DNA from: CAZUDO01 sp964618895
GTDB lineage: Bacteria > Desulfobacterota > Binatia > DP-6
Direction of reading: 5' to 3'
Length of the DNA stretch: 64,000 nt
NCBI GenBank assembly: GCA_964618895.1
Contig: CAZUDO010000124.1
Location: 33,181-97,180, forward strand
Part shown: positions 8,460 to 17,831 of the stretch, piece by piece
Layout: the number at the start of each line of letters is the position of its first letter
How positions within the stretch are numbered: the stretch's first letter is position 1
Notes under the pieces: generated by a model
Database searches by the model: none
The model's input: the letters and a program-made list of their open reading frames with translations, nothing else
Told to the model about the DNA's origin: nothing
Position numbers and translations under genes: made by a program

Positions 8460-9460
8460 CCGATCCCCACCGCCCGCCGCACCGCCGCCATGGTTTCCCT
8501 GGCCACCTCGCGCGCCCGGGCGTTTCCCGCCTCGAGCGCGGCGCGGGCATCGTCGGGCGTGAGCCGGGCACGGTGCGCACGCACGGGCTCCAGCTCGTCC
8601 TGAACGTGGCGGATCATGATCTGCTTGCACTCGAGACACCCGATGGCCGCGCTCCGGCACCCGTCGGCCTGATGACGCAGCTCGTCAGCGGTGCAGTACA
8701 CACGGTGCAGCGACTGGTACGCTGGGCAATCCGCCGGATCACCCGGATCCGTGCGGCGGGCGCGGCGCGGATCGGTGATCATGCGGGCCAGCTTGCGGTC
8801 CACATCGGCCGGCGGATCCGTCAGGTACACGGCGTTGTCGTAGGTCTTGCTCATCTTGCGCCCGTCGGTGCCGGCGATTTTCGGGCTGTCAGTGAGCAGC
8901 GTCTCGGGCTCGGGGAAGATCGGCCCGTAGGCCGCGTTGAACCGGCGGGCGATCTCACGCGTGAGCTCGATGTGGGGCGCCTGATCGATGCCGACCGGCA
9001 CGGCGGTGGCCTTGTACATGAGGATGTCCGCCGCCTGCAGCACCGGGTAGCCGAGGAAGCCGTAGGTGGAGAGATCGCGGTCCTGGAGCTGCTCCCGCTG
9101 CTCCTTGTACGTGGGCACGCGCTCCAGCCACGGCACCGGCGTGAGCATCCCGAGCAGCAGGTACAGCTCGGCATGCTCTTTCACGGCCGACTGCTGAAAG
9201 AGCGTGCAGCGCGCCGGATCGAGGCCGACGGCGAGCCAGTCGAGCACCATCTCCACGGTACTCTCGGCGATGGCCCCCGGCGAAGCGTACTCGGTCGTGA
9301 ACGCATGCCAGTCGGCGATGAAGAAGAAGCACCGGTGCTCGTGCTGCAGCCGCACCCAGTTTTTGAGGGCGCCGTGATAGTTGCCCAGGTGCTGGCGCCC
9401 CGTCGGCCGAGCGCCGCTCACGACGATGCGCTCGCTCCCTCCCCCCTGGGCGCCTCCCAT
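8456..9460 (-). CDS. trpS: Tryptophanyl-tRNA synthetase
   Basis: This class I synthetase charges tRNA-Trp. The HIGH-like motif is HLGN at residues 24-27 within ARPTGRQHLGN, and the KMSKS-like motif is KMSKT at 202-206. The Trp-pocket segment (GYPVLQAADILMYKA, VPVGIDQAPHIELTREIA) is intact, and 334 residues is the usual length. It heads the trpS-scpA-scpB-rluB operon. The first ~10 residues are Gly-rich, and no clear ribosome binding site precedes the ATG at 9460. Confidence 0.95.
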   Translation of the reverse strand: MGGAQGGGSERIVVSGARPTGRQHLGNYHGALKNWVRLQHEHRCFFFIADWHAFTTEYASPGAIAESTVEMVLDWLAVGLDPARCTLFQQSAVKEHAELYLLLGMLTPVPWLERVPTYKEQREQLQDRDLSTYGFLGYPVLQAADILMYKATAVPVGIDQAPHIELTREIARRFNAAYGPIFPEPETLLTDSPKIAGTDGRKMSKTYDNAVYLTDPPADVDRKLARMITDPRRARRTDPGDPADCPAYQSLHRVYCTADELRHQADGCRSAAIGCLECKQIMIRHVQDELEPVRAHRARLTPDDARAALEAGNARAREVARETMAAVRRAVGIG

Positions 9461-9512
9461 GATCGCGGGAGTCTAGCGGCCGCTCGCCAGGAGCGCAACG
9501 AAACCGCACCCT

Positions 9513-10280
9513 TCAGCCACCCTTCCCCGTGGCCCGATCGCTGCGTAGCTGTTGCAGCCGGACGGACGCCTTCTTCTGCAGGCCGGGCTCACGCGAGTGA
9601 GCGGCGAAGAACTCGAGCATCTCGAGTGCGCCCCGACTGTGCAGGAAAGGGCCCAGCCCAGTGTCGTCCTTGCCGCGCAGCGAGCGTGTGAGCGTCCGCC
9701 GCAGGGCGCGCTCGCGCTCGAGCGCGCTCAGTGTGACCATCATCGCCTGCGCACGGACGACCCCGTCCTCGGCGGTGGTGGCGGCGTCGAAGAGCTGCTC
9801 GAACGTGGCCGTGTCGGAGCCGAGGACTTCCGCCAGCCGTTCGGGAACCGGCACGGGCCGGTGGCGCAGGAACCGGCGCGGCAGGCTCACCGCCGTGGGC
9901 GGCGGTCCCGTAGTCGCGGTCGTGAGCGCGGGCGCGGGGGTACGCGGTTCTTCTGGCCGGCCCTTGAGCTCGATGGCTGCCACGCGGCCTCGCTCGCCGT
10001 AGCGGATGGTGAAGTTCTGCTCCCCGAGCAGCCGCTGCAGGCCCTCTGCCAGCGCGAGGTCGTCGAACTGCATGGTCACCTCGCGGGCGGCCACGGCTTC
10101 GCCTCCTACCGCCGCCCCGGTCACCCGTTGGATCTCGGCCAGGACCTCGGCGAGCGGGGTCGCCGTGACCGTCACGCTCAGGCGGTCGTTCCGGTACGCG
10201 ATCCGGCTCTCCGGCTCCTGCGCCGCAGTCGCGCGTGCGATGCAGCCCAGGACGACCAACCCCGCCACGCGGTGGCGCAT
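9513..10280 (-). CDS. Exported STN-like domain protein of unknown function
   Basis: The 255-residue product starts MRHRVAGLVVLGCIARATAA, a short signal peptide; Cys13 could be a lipobox (VLGC), but the hydrophobic stretch is short for a lipoprotein. Residues ~30-105 resemble the secretin/TonB short N-terminal (STN) fold: LSVTVTATPLAEVLAEIQRVTGA, then EVTMQFDDLALAEGLQRLLG and NFTIRYG. The rest is Pro-rich and then helical with no recognised domain. No secretin or TonB receptor lies beside it; it follows xerD by 44 bp. It may be a periplasmic assembly factor, which is inference only. Confidence 0.6.
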   Translation of the reverse strand: MRHRVAGLVVLGCIARATAAQEPESRIAYRNDRLSVTVTATPLAEVLAEIQRVTGAAVGGEAVAAREVTMQFDDLALAEGLQRLLGEQNFTIRYGERGRVAAIELKGRPEEPRTPAPALTTATTGPPPTAVSLPRRFLRHRPVPVPERLAEVLGSDTATFEQLFDAATTAEDGVVRAQAMMVTLSALERERALRRTLTRSLRGKDDTGLGPFLHSRGALEMLEFFAAHSREPGLQKKASVRLQQLRSDRATGKGG

Positions 10281-10324
10281 TCGCGGAGCATCGCTGCGCG
10301 TCGTGAAATCCGGCAAGGTGCAGG

Positions 10325-11236
10325 TCACGCCCGTGGGTGGTGGCGACGGTGGACGCGCCGCAGGTGCTCCGGCGCGACGTGGGTGTATATCTGCGTCGTG
10401 CTCACGTCGGCGTGGCCGAGGAGGGTCTGCACGACACGGAGGTCGGCGCCGCCGGTGAGCAGGTGGGTGGCAAAGGTGTGGCGCAGAGTGTGCGGCGACA
10501 CGCCGGTTGCCACCCCGGCGGCCAATGCCCGGCGGCGCACCAGCTTCCAAGCCGCCTGCCGGGTGAGCGGCCGGCCTGTCGGTCCCAGGAACACGTACGG
10601 ACTGGCCCGTCCCCGCAACAGGCGCGGCCGCTCTCGCGTGAGGTAGTCCTCCACCGCCGCGCGGGCCTCGCGGCCGAGTGGCACCACGCGCTCCTTGCCG
10701 CCCTTGCCGACGACCGTGACGAAGCCGCCCGGCAGATTCAGCTGCGTCCCGCGCAGGCCGATAGCCTCGGACACGCGCAGGCCGCACGCATACAGCAGCT
10801 CGAGGAGGGCGCGGTCGCGGAGAGCGCGCGGGTCGTTCCCACCCGGCTGCGTCACGAGGGCCGCCGCCTCGTCCCGCCCGAGCACGCGCGGCAGCCGCGT
10901 CGGCGAGCGACGGATGCGCAGGCGCGCGCTCGGGTCATCGGTCAGCAGGCCCCGGCGCACGAGGAACCGCAGGAACCCCCGTACGGCGGCGAGCGCACGC
11001 GCCTGGCTGCGCGGTGACAGGCCCCCTTCGGACAGATGGACCAGATGCGACCGCACGAGCGCCGGCTGGAGGTCCTCGACCCGGCGACTGGCGCGGCGCA
11101 CGAGGAAGCGGACGAACGCCGCCAGATCCCGCGCATATGCCTCCACCGTGCAGGCCGCCAGACCGCGTTCGGTCGCCAGGTGATCCAGGTACGCGTCGAC
11201 GTGGCCGTCGACCGCGGTGACGGCCGGTCCGCTCAC
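10325..11236 (-). CDS. xerD: Tyrosine recombinase XerC/XerD
   Basis: The 303-residue protein has a SAM-like core-binding N-terminal half and a catalytic half with the full active site: R154 (CGLRVSEAIGL), K178 (GKGGKER), H249 and R252 (HTLRHTFATHLL), H275 (LLGHADVSTTQIYTH) and nucleophile Y284. Length and motifs fit the chromosome-dimer resolvases acting at dif rather than a phage integrase. The GTG start at 11236 overlaps the glnD stop (GTGA). XerC versus XerD cannot be fixed from sequence alone. Confidence 0.9.
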   Translation of the reverse strand: MSGPAVTAVDGHVDAYLDHLATERGLAACTVEAYARDLAAFVRFLVRRASRRVEDLQPALVRSHLVHLSEGGLSPRSQARALAAVRGFLRFLVRRGLLTDDPSARLRIRRSPTRLPRVLGRDEAAALVTQPGGNDPRALRDRALLELLYACGLRVSEAIGLRGTQLNLPGGFVTVVGKGGKERVVPLGREARAAVEDYLTRERPRLLRGRASPYVFLGPTGRPLTRQAAWKLVRRRALAAGVATGVSPHTLRHTFATHLLTGGADLRVVQTLLGHADVSTTQIYTHVAPEHLRRVHRRHHPRA

Positions 11237-13962
11237 GCGCTCGCCGCCGCCATGTCCGGGGTCTCCGGCTCGAGCACTTGGGTGAGGCGCTGGCGGATGT
11301 GCTCGAGGCGGACCGGGTCTTCGATCTTCCGGCCCTCGTGATCGGTCACGTAGAACACGTCCAGCACCTGCTCCACCATGGTCGTGATCTTGGCGAGATG
11401 GATCTGGAGCCACAGGTGATACAGGCAGTTCGTGATCGTGAACAGGAGGCCCACCCGGTCCCCGGTGTAGACGTCGAGTACCGTATACCGATCGGACGCT
11501 CGATTGTCGATTTCGACCGTGGTCGCCACGCGCCGCCGTCGGCGCCGGGTGAGGATCGACGGTCGCTGGGCGCGCTGGACGAGCTCCTCCATGTCGATCT
11601 CTCCCGCCAGCACGCCCCGCAACATCTGCTCGACCCGCTCCCAGCGCCCCTGCTCGACCTCGGCGTCGCCCTCGGGGTGCGAGATACGAAAGGCGTCGAG
11701 CGCCACGCCGTCGGTGCTGGTGGCGATGCGCGCGGCCAGAATGTTCAGGCCGTTGGCGGCGAGCCCGCCCGACAACATGGCGAACAGGCCCGGGCGGTCG
11801 CGGGTGCACACCGCGAACTCGCTCGAGCCGCGCTCGGGCGAATGTACGAGGAGCGTTGCCAGCGCCGGCTTCGCTCCCGCGGCCTCCTCGGCCTCGAACC
11901 GCCGCCGGAGGTCGACGTGCACGGCGATCGTCTGCTCGGGGGTGGACAGGAGATAGCTCTCGGGCAGACTGGCCAGGCACGCCGTCGCGGCGCCCTGGGC
12001 CGGGGGCGGCAGGCTGGCGGCCACCCGCTGGCGGATGCGCGCCGCACGCGCACTGCGATCCTCGGGCTCGAACACGCCCTTCTCGAAGAACTCCCGTCCG
12101 CGCACGTAGAGCTCCGCCAGGAGCGTGTCGCGCCAGTTGTTCCAGACGCCAGGACCGACCGCCCGCATGTCCGCGAACGTCAGCAGGTAGAGGCGCAGGA
12201 GGTTCTCGACCGTGCCCACCGTCCGGCAGAACTCGGTGACCAGCTGGTCGTCATGTACGTCCCGCCGCTGCGCCAGGTGGGACATCAGGAGATGATGTTG
12301 CACCAGGAACTCGCAGGCCGCGCGCTCGTCGACGTTCAGCCCGAGGCGATCGGCGATGTCGCGCATCATGCGCGCCCCCCGCCCCGAGTGGTCGTCGCCG
12401 TGGCCCTTGCCCACGTCGTGAAACATCATGCCCAGGATGAGGAGCTCGGGCTGGGCGACTTCGCGCATCACCTGGGTGAGCCCCGGCACCTCGCGCGCGA
12501 ACTCGCCCGCCCGCAACCGCTCGAGCTCGCGGACGCCGATCAGCGAGTGATGGTCGACCGTGTAGATATGGAACGGGTCGTGCGCGATCAGACAATCGAG
12601 GTTCCCGAACTCTGGGATGACCGTCTTCAGCACCCCGAGCTTGTGCATCTCGAACAGTGTCTCGTACACGTGACCGTTCGCGCGCAGGATGCCGAGAAAC
12701 GCATTCGTGACGGCTGCCGACTCCCGCACCGTCGCCAGGAGCGGGAGGGCGGCGCGGATGTGCTCGCGGGTGGCGGGCGCCAAGGTCGCCCCGTGGCGCT
12801 GGGCCTCGGCGAACACCTGCACCACGGCGGCGGGCTCGCGCTGGAACAGCTCGGGACCGGTGACGGCGAGCGTGCGCCCCTGGATGCGCATCCCGTCGCG
12901 GATGAGCCGGGCGTTCGCCTGCTGCCCCCGGTACGGCTCGGGCTGCTGCACGCACCGGCTGATCAGCATGTCACTGAAGCGGTTCACGGTGGTGGCATGT
13001 CCGAAGTAGGCCCGCATGAAGGTCTCGACCCCGGCGCGCCCGACGCCGAAGCCGAGCGCGGGCGCGAGCCGCTCCTGCAGCTCGAAGGTGAGCTGATCCT
13101 GGTGCGCATCGGTGGCGAGATGCAGGGCGTTGCGGACACGCCACAGGAAGTCGAGGGCGGCCTCCAGCTCGGCCAGCGGGTCCTCCGCAAGGACGCCACG
13201 GGTCACCAGCTCGCGCAGGCTCCGCACCTTGAACTTGACCTTCGCCATCCAGAGCGCGGTGTGCAGATCACGGAGCCCCCCCTGCCCCTCCTTGAGTTGG
13301 GGCTGGAGCAGATACACCGAGTCCCCCGTGCGCTGGTGCCGTTCGACGCTTTCGGCCAGCTTCTCCTTGAAGAACCGGGTGGGCTCGTGGGTCCAGACCT
13401 CCTCGAGCATGCGAGCGTCGAACTCGGCGCACAGCCCCTCGTCGCCGCACAGGTAGCGCGCGTCGAGGATTGCGGTCTTGGCTTTCAAGTCACGGGCCGC
13501 CATGTTGGCGCATTCGCGCATGTTGCGCAGCGCATGACCCACGGCCAGGCCGGCATCCCAGAGTGCGTACAGGATGACCTCGGCAACGGTCTCGACGTAC
13601 GGGTTCACCTTCCAGGGATAGAGGAAGAGGAGGTCGATGTCGGAACCCGGGTTGAGCTCGCCGCGCCCGTAGCCGCCCTGCGCGATCAGGGTGCAGCGTT
13701 GGTTGATGCGGGGGTACCGGGTGAGAAAGTTCGTCCTCGCGCTGGCGAACAGATAGCCGATCAGCCGGTCGACCGCGGCCGTGTACGCCGCCACCACGAC
13801 GAGCCCGCCGTCCCCGCGCTCGTGGCGTTCGCGGACCTCGGTGCGGACCCGCCCCAGGAAGACCCGGGCCACGTCGCCCGCGCCTGCAATCTCGCCGGTC
13901 GGTGCGGGCAGCGTCGCGAGGCTGGCCAACCGGGTCACCGACGGGGCGGCCGCGAGCATCAT
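11233..13962 (-). CDS. glnD: PII uridylyltransferase / uridylyl-removing enzyme GlnD
   Basis: GlnD senses glutamine and modifies or demodifies PII proteins to control nitrogen assimilation. The domain order is visible: nucleotidyltransferase (QGGYGRGELNPGSDIDLLF), GlnD helical domain, HD phosphohydrolase (IAHDPFHIYTVDHHSL, MMFHDVGKGHGDDHS) and two C-terminal ACT domains (CTRDRPGLFAMLSG; VYTGDRVGLLFTITN). Both catalytic sites look intact, so it should be bifunctional. The ATG at 13962 begins MMLAAAPS and leaves 50 bp after the amidase stop. 909 residues, within the family range. PII itself is not in the window. Confidence 0.93.
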   Translation of the reverse strand: MMLAAAPSVTRLASLATLPAPTGEIAGAGDVARVFLGRVRTEVRERHERGDGGLVVVAAYTAAVDRLIGYLFASARTNFLTRYPRINQRCTLIAQGGYGRGELNPGSDIDLLFLYPWKVNPYVETVAEVILYALWDAGLAVGHALRNMRECANMAARDLKAKTAILDARYLCGDEGLCAEFDARMLEEVWTHEPTRFFKEKLAESVERHQRTGDSVYLLQPQLKEGQGGLRDLHTALWMAKVKFKVRSLRELVTRGVLAEDPLAELEAALDFLWRVRNALHLATDAHQDQLTFELQERLAPALGFGVGRAGVETFMRAYFGHATTVNRFSDMLISRCVQQPEPYRGQQANARLIRDGMRIQGRTLAVTGPELFQREPAAVVQVFAEAQRHGATLAPATREHIRAALPLLATVRESAAVTNAFLGILRANGHVYETLFEMHKLGVLKTVIPEFGNLDCLIAHDPFHIYTVDHHSLIGVRELERLRAGEFAREVPGLTQVMREVAQPELLILGMMFHDVGKGHGDDHSGRGARMMRDIADRLGLNVDERAACEFLVQHHLLMSHLAQRRDVHDDQLVTEFCRTVGTVENLLRLYLLTFADMRAVGPGVWNNWRDTLLAELYVRGREFFEKGVFEPEDRSARAARIRQRVAASLPPPAQGAATACLASLPESYLLSTPEQTIAVHVDLRRRFEAEEAAGAKPALATLLVHSPERGSSEFAVCTRDRPGLFAMLSGGLAANGLNILAARIATSTDGVALDAFRISHPEGDAEVEQGRWERVEQMLRGVLAGEIDMEELVQRAQRPSILTRRRRRRVATTVEIDNRASDRYTVLDVYTGDRVGLLFTITNCLYHLWLQIHLAKITTMVEQVLDVFYVTDHEGRKIEDPVRLEHIRQRLTQVLEPETPDMAAASA

Positions 13963-14012
13963 GGGACGGGAACCATACCCTGCAGGCCGCCGGGGCTCCA
14001 GCGACGAGTGCC

Positions 14013-15197
14013 CTACAGCGTACGCGCCCGCCGCTGGCTGTCGAGAAAGCGTACGATCCCGTTGGCGAGCCCCTCGGCGATCGCCTGGCGGTAACGCGTG
14101 CCCGCCAGCCGGCGCCCTTCGGTGCGGTGATTCAAGAACGAGGTCTCCACCAGCACACACGGCATGTACGCCCCGACCAGGACGTAGAACGGCCCCTGCT
14201 TGACCCCGAGGTCGGTCACGGCCCCGTACGTGCCGCGAAGGTGTTGCACGAGCCCGCGTTGCACCGCAGCCGCGAGTGCGGCCGACTCGTCCATCTTCCC
14301 CACCTGGACGAGGTCGCTCAGGATGTAGCGCAGCTCGGTCGAGCCGTGTTTCGGGGCGAGGCGATCGATGCCGTTCTCCATCGCCGCCAGCCGCATGGTC
14401 GCCCGGTCGCCGGTGTTGTTCAGGTAGTAGGTCTCGACACCGTGCAGCCGGCGGCTCGGGCTAGCGTTGGCATGAATGGATACGAACAGGTCGGCCTCCA
14501 TGCGGTTGGCCAACGCCGTCCGGTCGGCGAGCGCCAGCGTCTGATCGCGCGTGCGCGTGAGCACGACCTCCGCGTCGAGGCGGTCGCGTAGCAGGACGGC
14601 GAGCTCGCGGGCGATGGTCAGGGTCACGTTCTTCTCGACGGCGTAGCCGCGTGCGCCCGGGTCGTCTCCTCCGTGTCCGGGATCGAGCACGATGCGGGGC
14701 CGGGCGCGGGTCAGAGGTGGCTCGCCGGGAGCCTCGGTCGTGCGTGCACGTGTGGGGCCCTCGGGGGCCGGGGGCGGCTCCATGGCGGACTTGCTCTCGC
14801 CACTGCCCACGAGATCGAGTGTGACCACCCGCCCGTTCCGGCTGGTGGTCACCCGGTACGTCACAGGACCGTCCAGCTCGACCACCACGCGCAGGACGCC
14901 GCCGTCGCCGATGCCGACCCGGAGGCCGCTGATCGGCGGTCGCACCGCTTCCCGTGGCACTACGCTGCGCGCCAGACGCGCGCCGGAAGGCAGGTCGACG
15001 TAGAGCCTCGCCGGACCGTTCGGCTCGGCGACCACTGAACGGACGACAGGCCGCGCCCAGCTCGAGAGCACGAGCCGCAGCTGCGCCCGGACCCCCGCAC
15101 CGGAAACCGCGGCCGTCTCGACGCGCTCGACCTCGACCGCGCCCTCGGCGCGGCTCGCGAGCACCAGCACGACCGCGAGCAGCCGGAGCACACTCAT
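14013..15197 (-). CDS. N-acetylmuramoyl-L-alanine amidase (AmiA/B/C type)
   Basis: This exported zinc amidase would split septal peptidoglycan. The chosen ATG at 15197 gives a signal peptide (MSVLRLLAVVLVLASRAEG). An AMIN domain (periplasmic targeting) covers roughly residues 25-135, then a Pro/Thr linker, and an Amidase_3 domain begins at RIVLDPGHGGDDPGA. Zn ligands are the His in DPGHGG, Glu in AVEKNVT and His in SIHANAS, and the catalytic Glu is in VLVETSFLN. An in-frame ATG at 15221 would add MGWCWRRS, and either is possible. 394 residues. Confidence 0.9.
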   Translation of the reverse strand: MSVLRLLAVVLVLASRAEGAVEVERVETAAVSGAGVRAQLRLVLSSWARPVVRSVVAEPNGPARLYVDLPSGARLARSVVPREAVRPPISGLRVGIGDGGVLRVVVELDGPVTYRVTTSRNGRVVTLDLVGSGESKSAMEPPPAPEGPTRARTTEAPGEPPLTRARPRIVLDPGHGGDDPGARGYAVEKNVTLTIARELAVLLRDRLDAEVVLTRTRDQTLALADRTALANRMEADLFVSIHANASPSRRLHGVETYYLNNTGDRATMRLAAMENGIDRLAPKHGSTELRYILSDLVQVGKMDESAALAAAVQRGLVQHLRGTYGAVTDLGVKQGPFYVLVGAYMPCVLVETSFLNHRTEGRRLAGTRYRQAIAEGLANGIVRFLDSQRRARTL

Positions 15198-15273
15198 GCT
15201 CCGCCGCCAGCACCACCCCATCCCCACGGGGCGGGGAGGATAGGGCACGAGGCGGAGAAATCAAGGCGACGGC

Positions 15274-17823
15274 TTACGCTCCGCGTCGGACCTGCTCGAC
15301 CAGGCGTGCGAGCGTCGCCAGGGCCTCGAGCGGCGTCAGGCGCTCCGGGTCGATGGCGGCGATCTCCTGCCGTAAACGCTCGTCGTTGCTGGCGAAGAGC
15401 GACAGCTGGGCGGCCGGCGCGCCGTCCGGGCGGGGGCGCGGTCCGTCACCGGCCTCGAGGCCCGCCAGGAGGGAGCGGGCCCGCTCCACGACCGCCACCG
15501 GTACCCCCGCCAGGCGCGCGACCTCCACGCCGTAGCTGCGCGACGCCGGGCCAGCGACGATCTGACGCAGAAAGACGATGTCGCCCTTCCATTCCGCCAC
15601 TGCCACCGACAGGTTGCGCACCCGCGCACGCTCCGCCGCCAGCGCCGTCAGCTCGTGGTAGTGGGTCGCGAACAGCGTCCGCGGACGCTCCGGCACCTCG
15701 TGCAGGTGCTCGGCGACGGCCCAGGCGATCGAGATACCATCGAAGGTGCTCGTGCCGCGACCGATCTCGTCCAGGACGACCAGGCTGCGCCGGGTCAGGT
15801 GGGCCAGGATGTGCGCCGTCTCCCGCATCTCGACCATGAAGGTCGATTCGCCACCGACCAGGTTGTCGCTCGCGCCGACGCGCGTGAACACTCGGTCGAC
15901 CAGCCCGATCTCGGCCTCGGTGGCGGGTACGAAGCTCCCCATCTGCGCCAGCAGCGTGATCAGGGCCACCTGCCGCAGGTAGGTGGACTTGCCGCCCATG
16001 TTCGGTCCGGTGATGAGGAGCACCTGCTCGGCGTCCGGATCGAGTCGGGTATCGTTGGGGACGAATCCCCCGCCGGCCACGGCCTCGACCACCGGATGCC
16101 GGCCGCCGCCAATGCGGAGCGTGGGCGTGCGGGTGATCGTCGGGCGGACGTAGCCACGATGGTGCGCCACCTCGGCGAGGGCTGCCAGCGCGTCCAGCGC
16201 CGCCAGCGCCTCCGCCGTCCGGGCGAGCGTCGGCACGTGCGCCGCCACGGTATCGAGCAGCGCGTCGAACAACAGGGCCTCGAGCGTCCGCAACCGTTCG
16301 TCGGCGCCGAGCACGCGCGCTTCGTGCTCCTTCAGACCGGCGGTGACGAAGCGCTCGGCGCCCACCAGCGTCTGCTTGCGCTCGTAGTCGGCGGGCACGA
16401 GCGGCAGGTTCGGCTTGGTGACCTCGACGTAGTAGCCGAATACCTTGTTGTACCGGACCTTCAACGAGGCGATGCCGGTGCGCTGGCGCTCGGTGGTCTC
16501 GAAGCGCGCGAGCCACCCTTTGGCGTCGCGCTGGGTCTCGCGCAGCTCATCGACCTCGGGATGAAATCCGGCGCAAATGAACCCCGGAATGCGGGTGTGC
16601 GGCGGCGGGGCCTCGACGAGGGTGGCCACGATCTCCGCGCTGACCGCCGGCAATGGCGCGAGGGCCGCCGCCAGCGTCTCGAGCAATGCGCTCCCCAGGC
16701 CCCGGAGCGCCGTGCGTGCCTCGTCGACACGCAGGAGCGCGGCGGCGAGATGCGCCAGATCCCGTGGTCCGGCGGTGCGCGCGCCGATGCGTCCTGCCAG
16801 CCGCTCGAGATCCCCGACGCCCCCGAGCGCCGTGCGCAGGGCCGCACGCACCTCGACCGCCTCGACCAGCTCCTCGACCGCGTCGAGCCGCCGGCCGATG
16901 GCCGCCGGGTCGAGGAGCGGGTAGATGACCCACTCGCGCAGGCGGCGCGCCCCCATGGGCGTCGCGGTCTGATCGAGCACCCAGAGCAAGGACCCGCGAC
17001 GCTGGCCGGCGAGGGTCTGCAGCAACTCGAGGTTGCGCCGCGTCGCAGCGTCGAGTTGCAGGAACCCGGCCAGCTCGTAGGGCTCCGGCGCGCGCAGATG
17101 GCGGGGACGCCGGCGGTAGGCCGCGTCGACGTACGCCAGCGTGCCGCCCGCGGCCCGCGCCGCCAGTGCCGGGAGCGGGGCGCCGAGGTCGATGGGCGGC
17201 GGCAGCACGGCCGTGGCCCAGGTGGTGCTGGCCCGGGTGCAGGCCTCGACCACCTGCGGCGGCAGATCCGGGGCGAGCAACAGCTCGCGCGGCGCGAGGC
17301 GCTCGAGTTCCTCGTGCGCCGCCGGCCAGCCCTCGGCCTCCGTGGCGCGGAAGCTGCCGGTGGCGAAGTCGACCACCGCCAACCCGAACCGGTCGTCGGC
17401 TGCCGCCAGCCCGACCAGCAGGCTCGGCACCGCCGGATCGAGACTCTCCTCTTCGAGGATGGTGCCGGGGGTGATGACCCGCACCACCTCGCGCTCCATC
17501 AGGCCCCGCCCGCGCGCCGGCTGCTGCTCGCACACCGCCACCGTGTGCCCGCGTGCGAGCAGGCGCGTGATGTAGGGCTGGGCCGCATGCGCCGGGAAGC
17601 CACACAGCGGGACCTCGTCCGGCTCGCCCCGGTTGCGGGCGGTGAGCGTCAGGTCGAGCGCGCGTGAGGCCACCGTCGCGTCCTCGAAGAACATCTCGTA
17701 GAAGTCGCCCAACCGGAAGAGGAGGATCGCGTCCTGGTGCTGCGCCTTGATGCGCAGGTACTGCGCGAGCAGTGCCCCCTGCCGCCCGCCCGTCCGTCGC
17801 TCCGCGCTCGCCACCTCCACCAT
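15274..17823 (-). CDS. mutS: DNA mismatch repair protein MutS
   Basis: MutS recognises mismatches and recruits MutL. The mismatch-reading F-x-E is F41-Y-E43 (RLGDFYEMFF). The core and clamp domains are present, and the ATPase has Walker A GPNMGGKST, Walker B VVLDEIGRGTSTFDG and the FATHYHEL segment. At 849 residues it is the normal MutS1 length. The ATG at 17823 begins only 8 bp after the VWA gene stop, so it may be co-transcribed with that gene. mutL is separate at 34.3 kb. Confidence 0.96.
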   Translation of the reverse strand: MVEVASAERRTGGRQGALLAQYLRIKAQHQDAILLFRLGDFYEMFFEDATVASRALDLTLTARNRGEPDEVPLCGFPAHAAQPYITRLLARGHTVAVCEQQPARGRGLMEREVVRVITPGTILEEESLDPAVPSLLVGLAAADDRFGLAVVDFATGSFRATEAEGWPAAHEELERLAPRELLLAPDLPPQVVEACTRASTTWATAVLPPPIDLGAPLPALAARAAGGTLAYVDAAYRRRPRHLRAPEPYELAGFLQLDAATRRNLELLQTLAGQRRGSLLWVLDQTATPMGARRLREWVIYPLLDPAAIGRRLDAVEELVEAVEVRAALRTALGGVGDLERLAGRIGARTAGPRDLAHLAAALLRVDEARTALRGLGSALLETLAAALAPLPAVSAEIVATLVEAPPPHTRIPGFICAGFHPEVDELRETQRDAKGWLARFETTERQRTGIASLKVRYNKVFGYYVEVTKPNLPLVPADYERKQTLVGAERFVTAGLKEHEARVLGADERLRTLEALLFDALLDTVAAHVPTLARTAEALAALDALAALAEVAHHRGYVRPTITRTPTLRIGGGRHPVVEAVAGGGFVPNDTRLDPDAEQVLLITGPNMGGKSTYLRQVALITLLAQMGSFVPATEAEIGLVDRVFTRVGASDNLVGGESTFMVEMRETAHILAHLTRRSLVVLDEIGRGTSTFDGISIAWAVAEHLHEVPERPRTLFATHYHELTALAAERARVRNLSVAVAEWKGDIVFLRQIVAGPASRSYGVEVARLAGVPVAVVERARSLLAGLEAGDGPRPRPDGAPAAQLSLFASNDERLRQEIAAIDPERLTPLEALATLARLVEQVRRGA

Positions 17824-17831
17824 GGCGCGGT

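Noticed and set aside
10325..11236. Phage or island integrase
   Set aside because: Length, motifs and glnD linkage fit housekeeping XerC/D; no attachment repeats or phage genes nearby.
11278..14094. 938-codon + strand open frame
   Set aside because: It lies antisense to glnD; the sequence is low-complexity His/Arg/Glu-rich with no domain, the expected shadow of high-GC coding DNA. glnD has all catalytic motifs.
15655..17667. 670-codon + strand open frame
   Set aside because: Antisense to mutS and without any recognisable motif; a GC-driven shadow.
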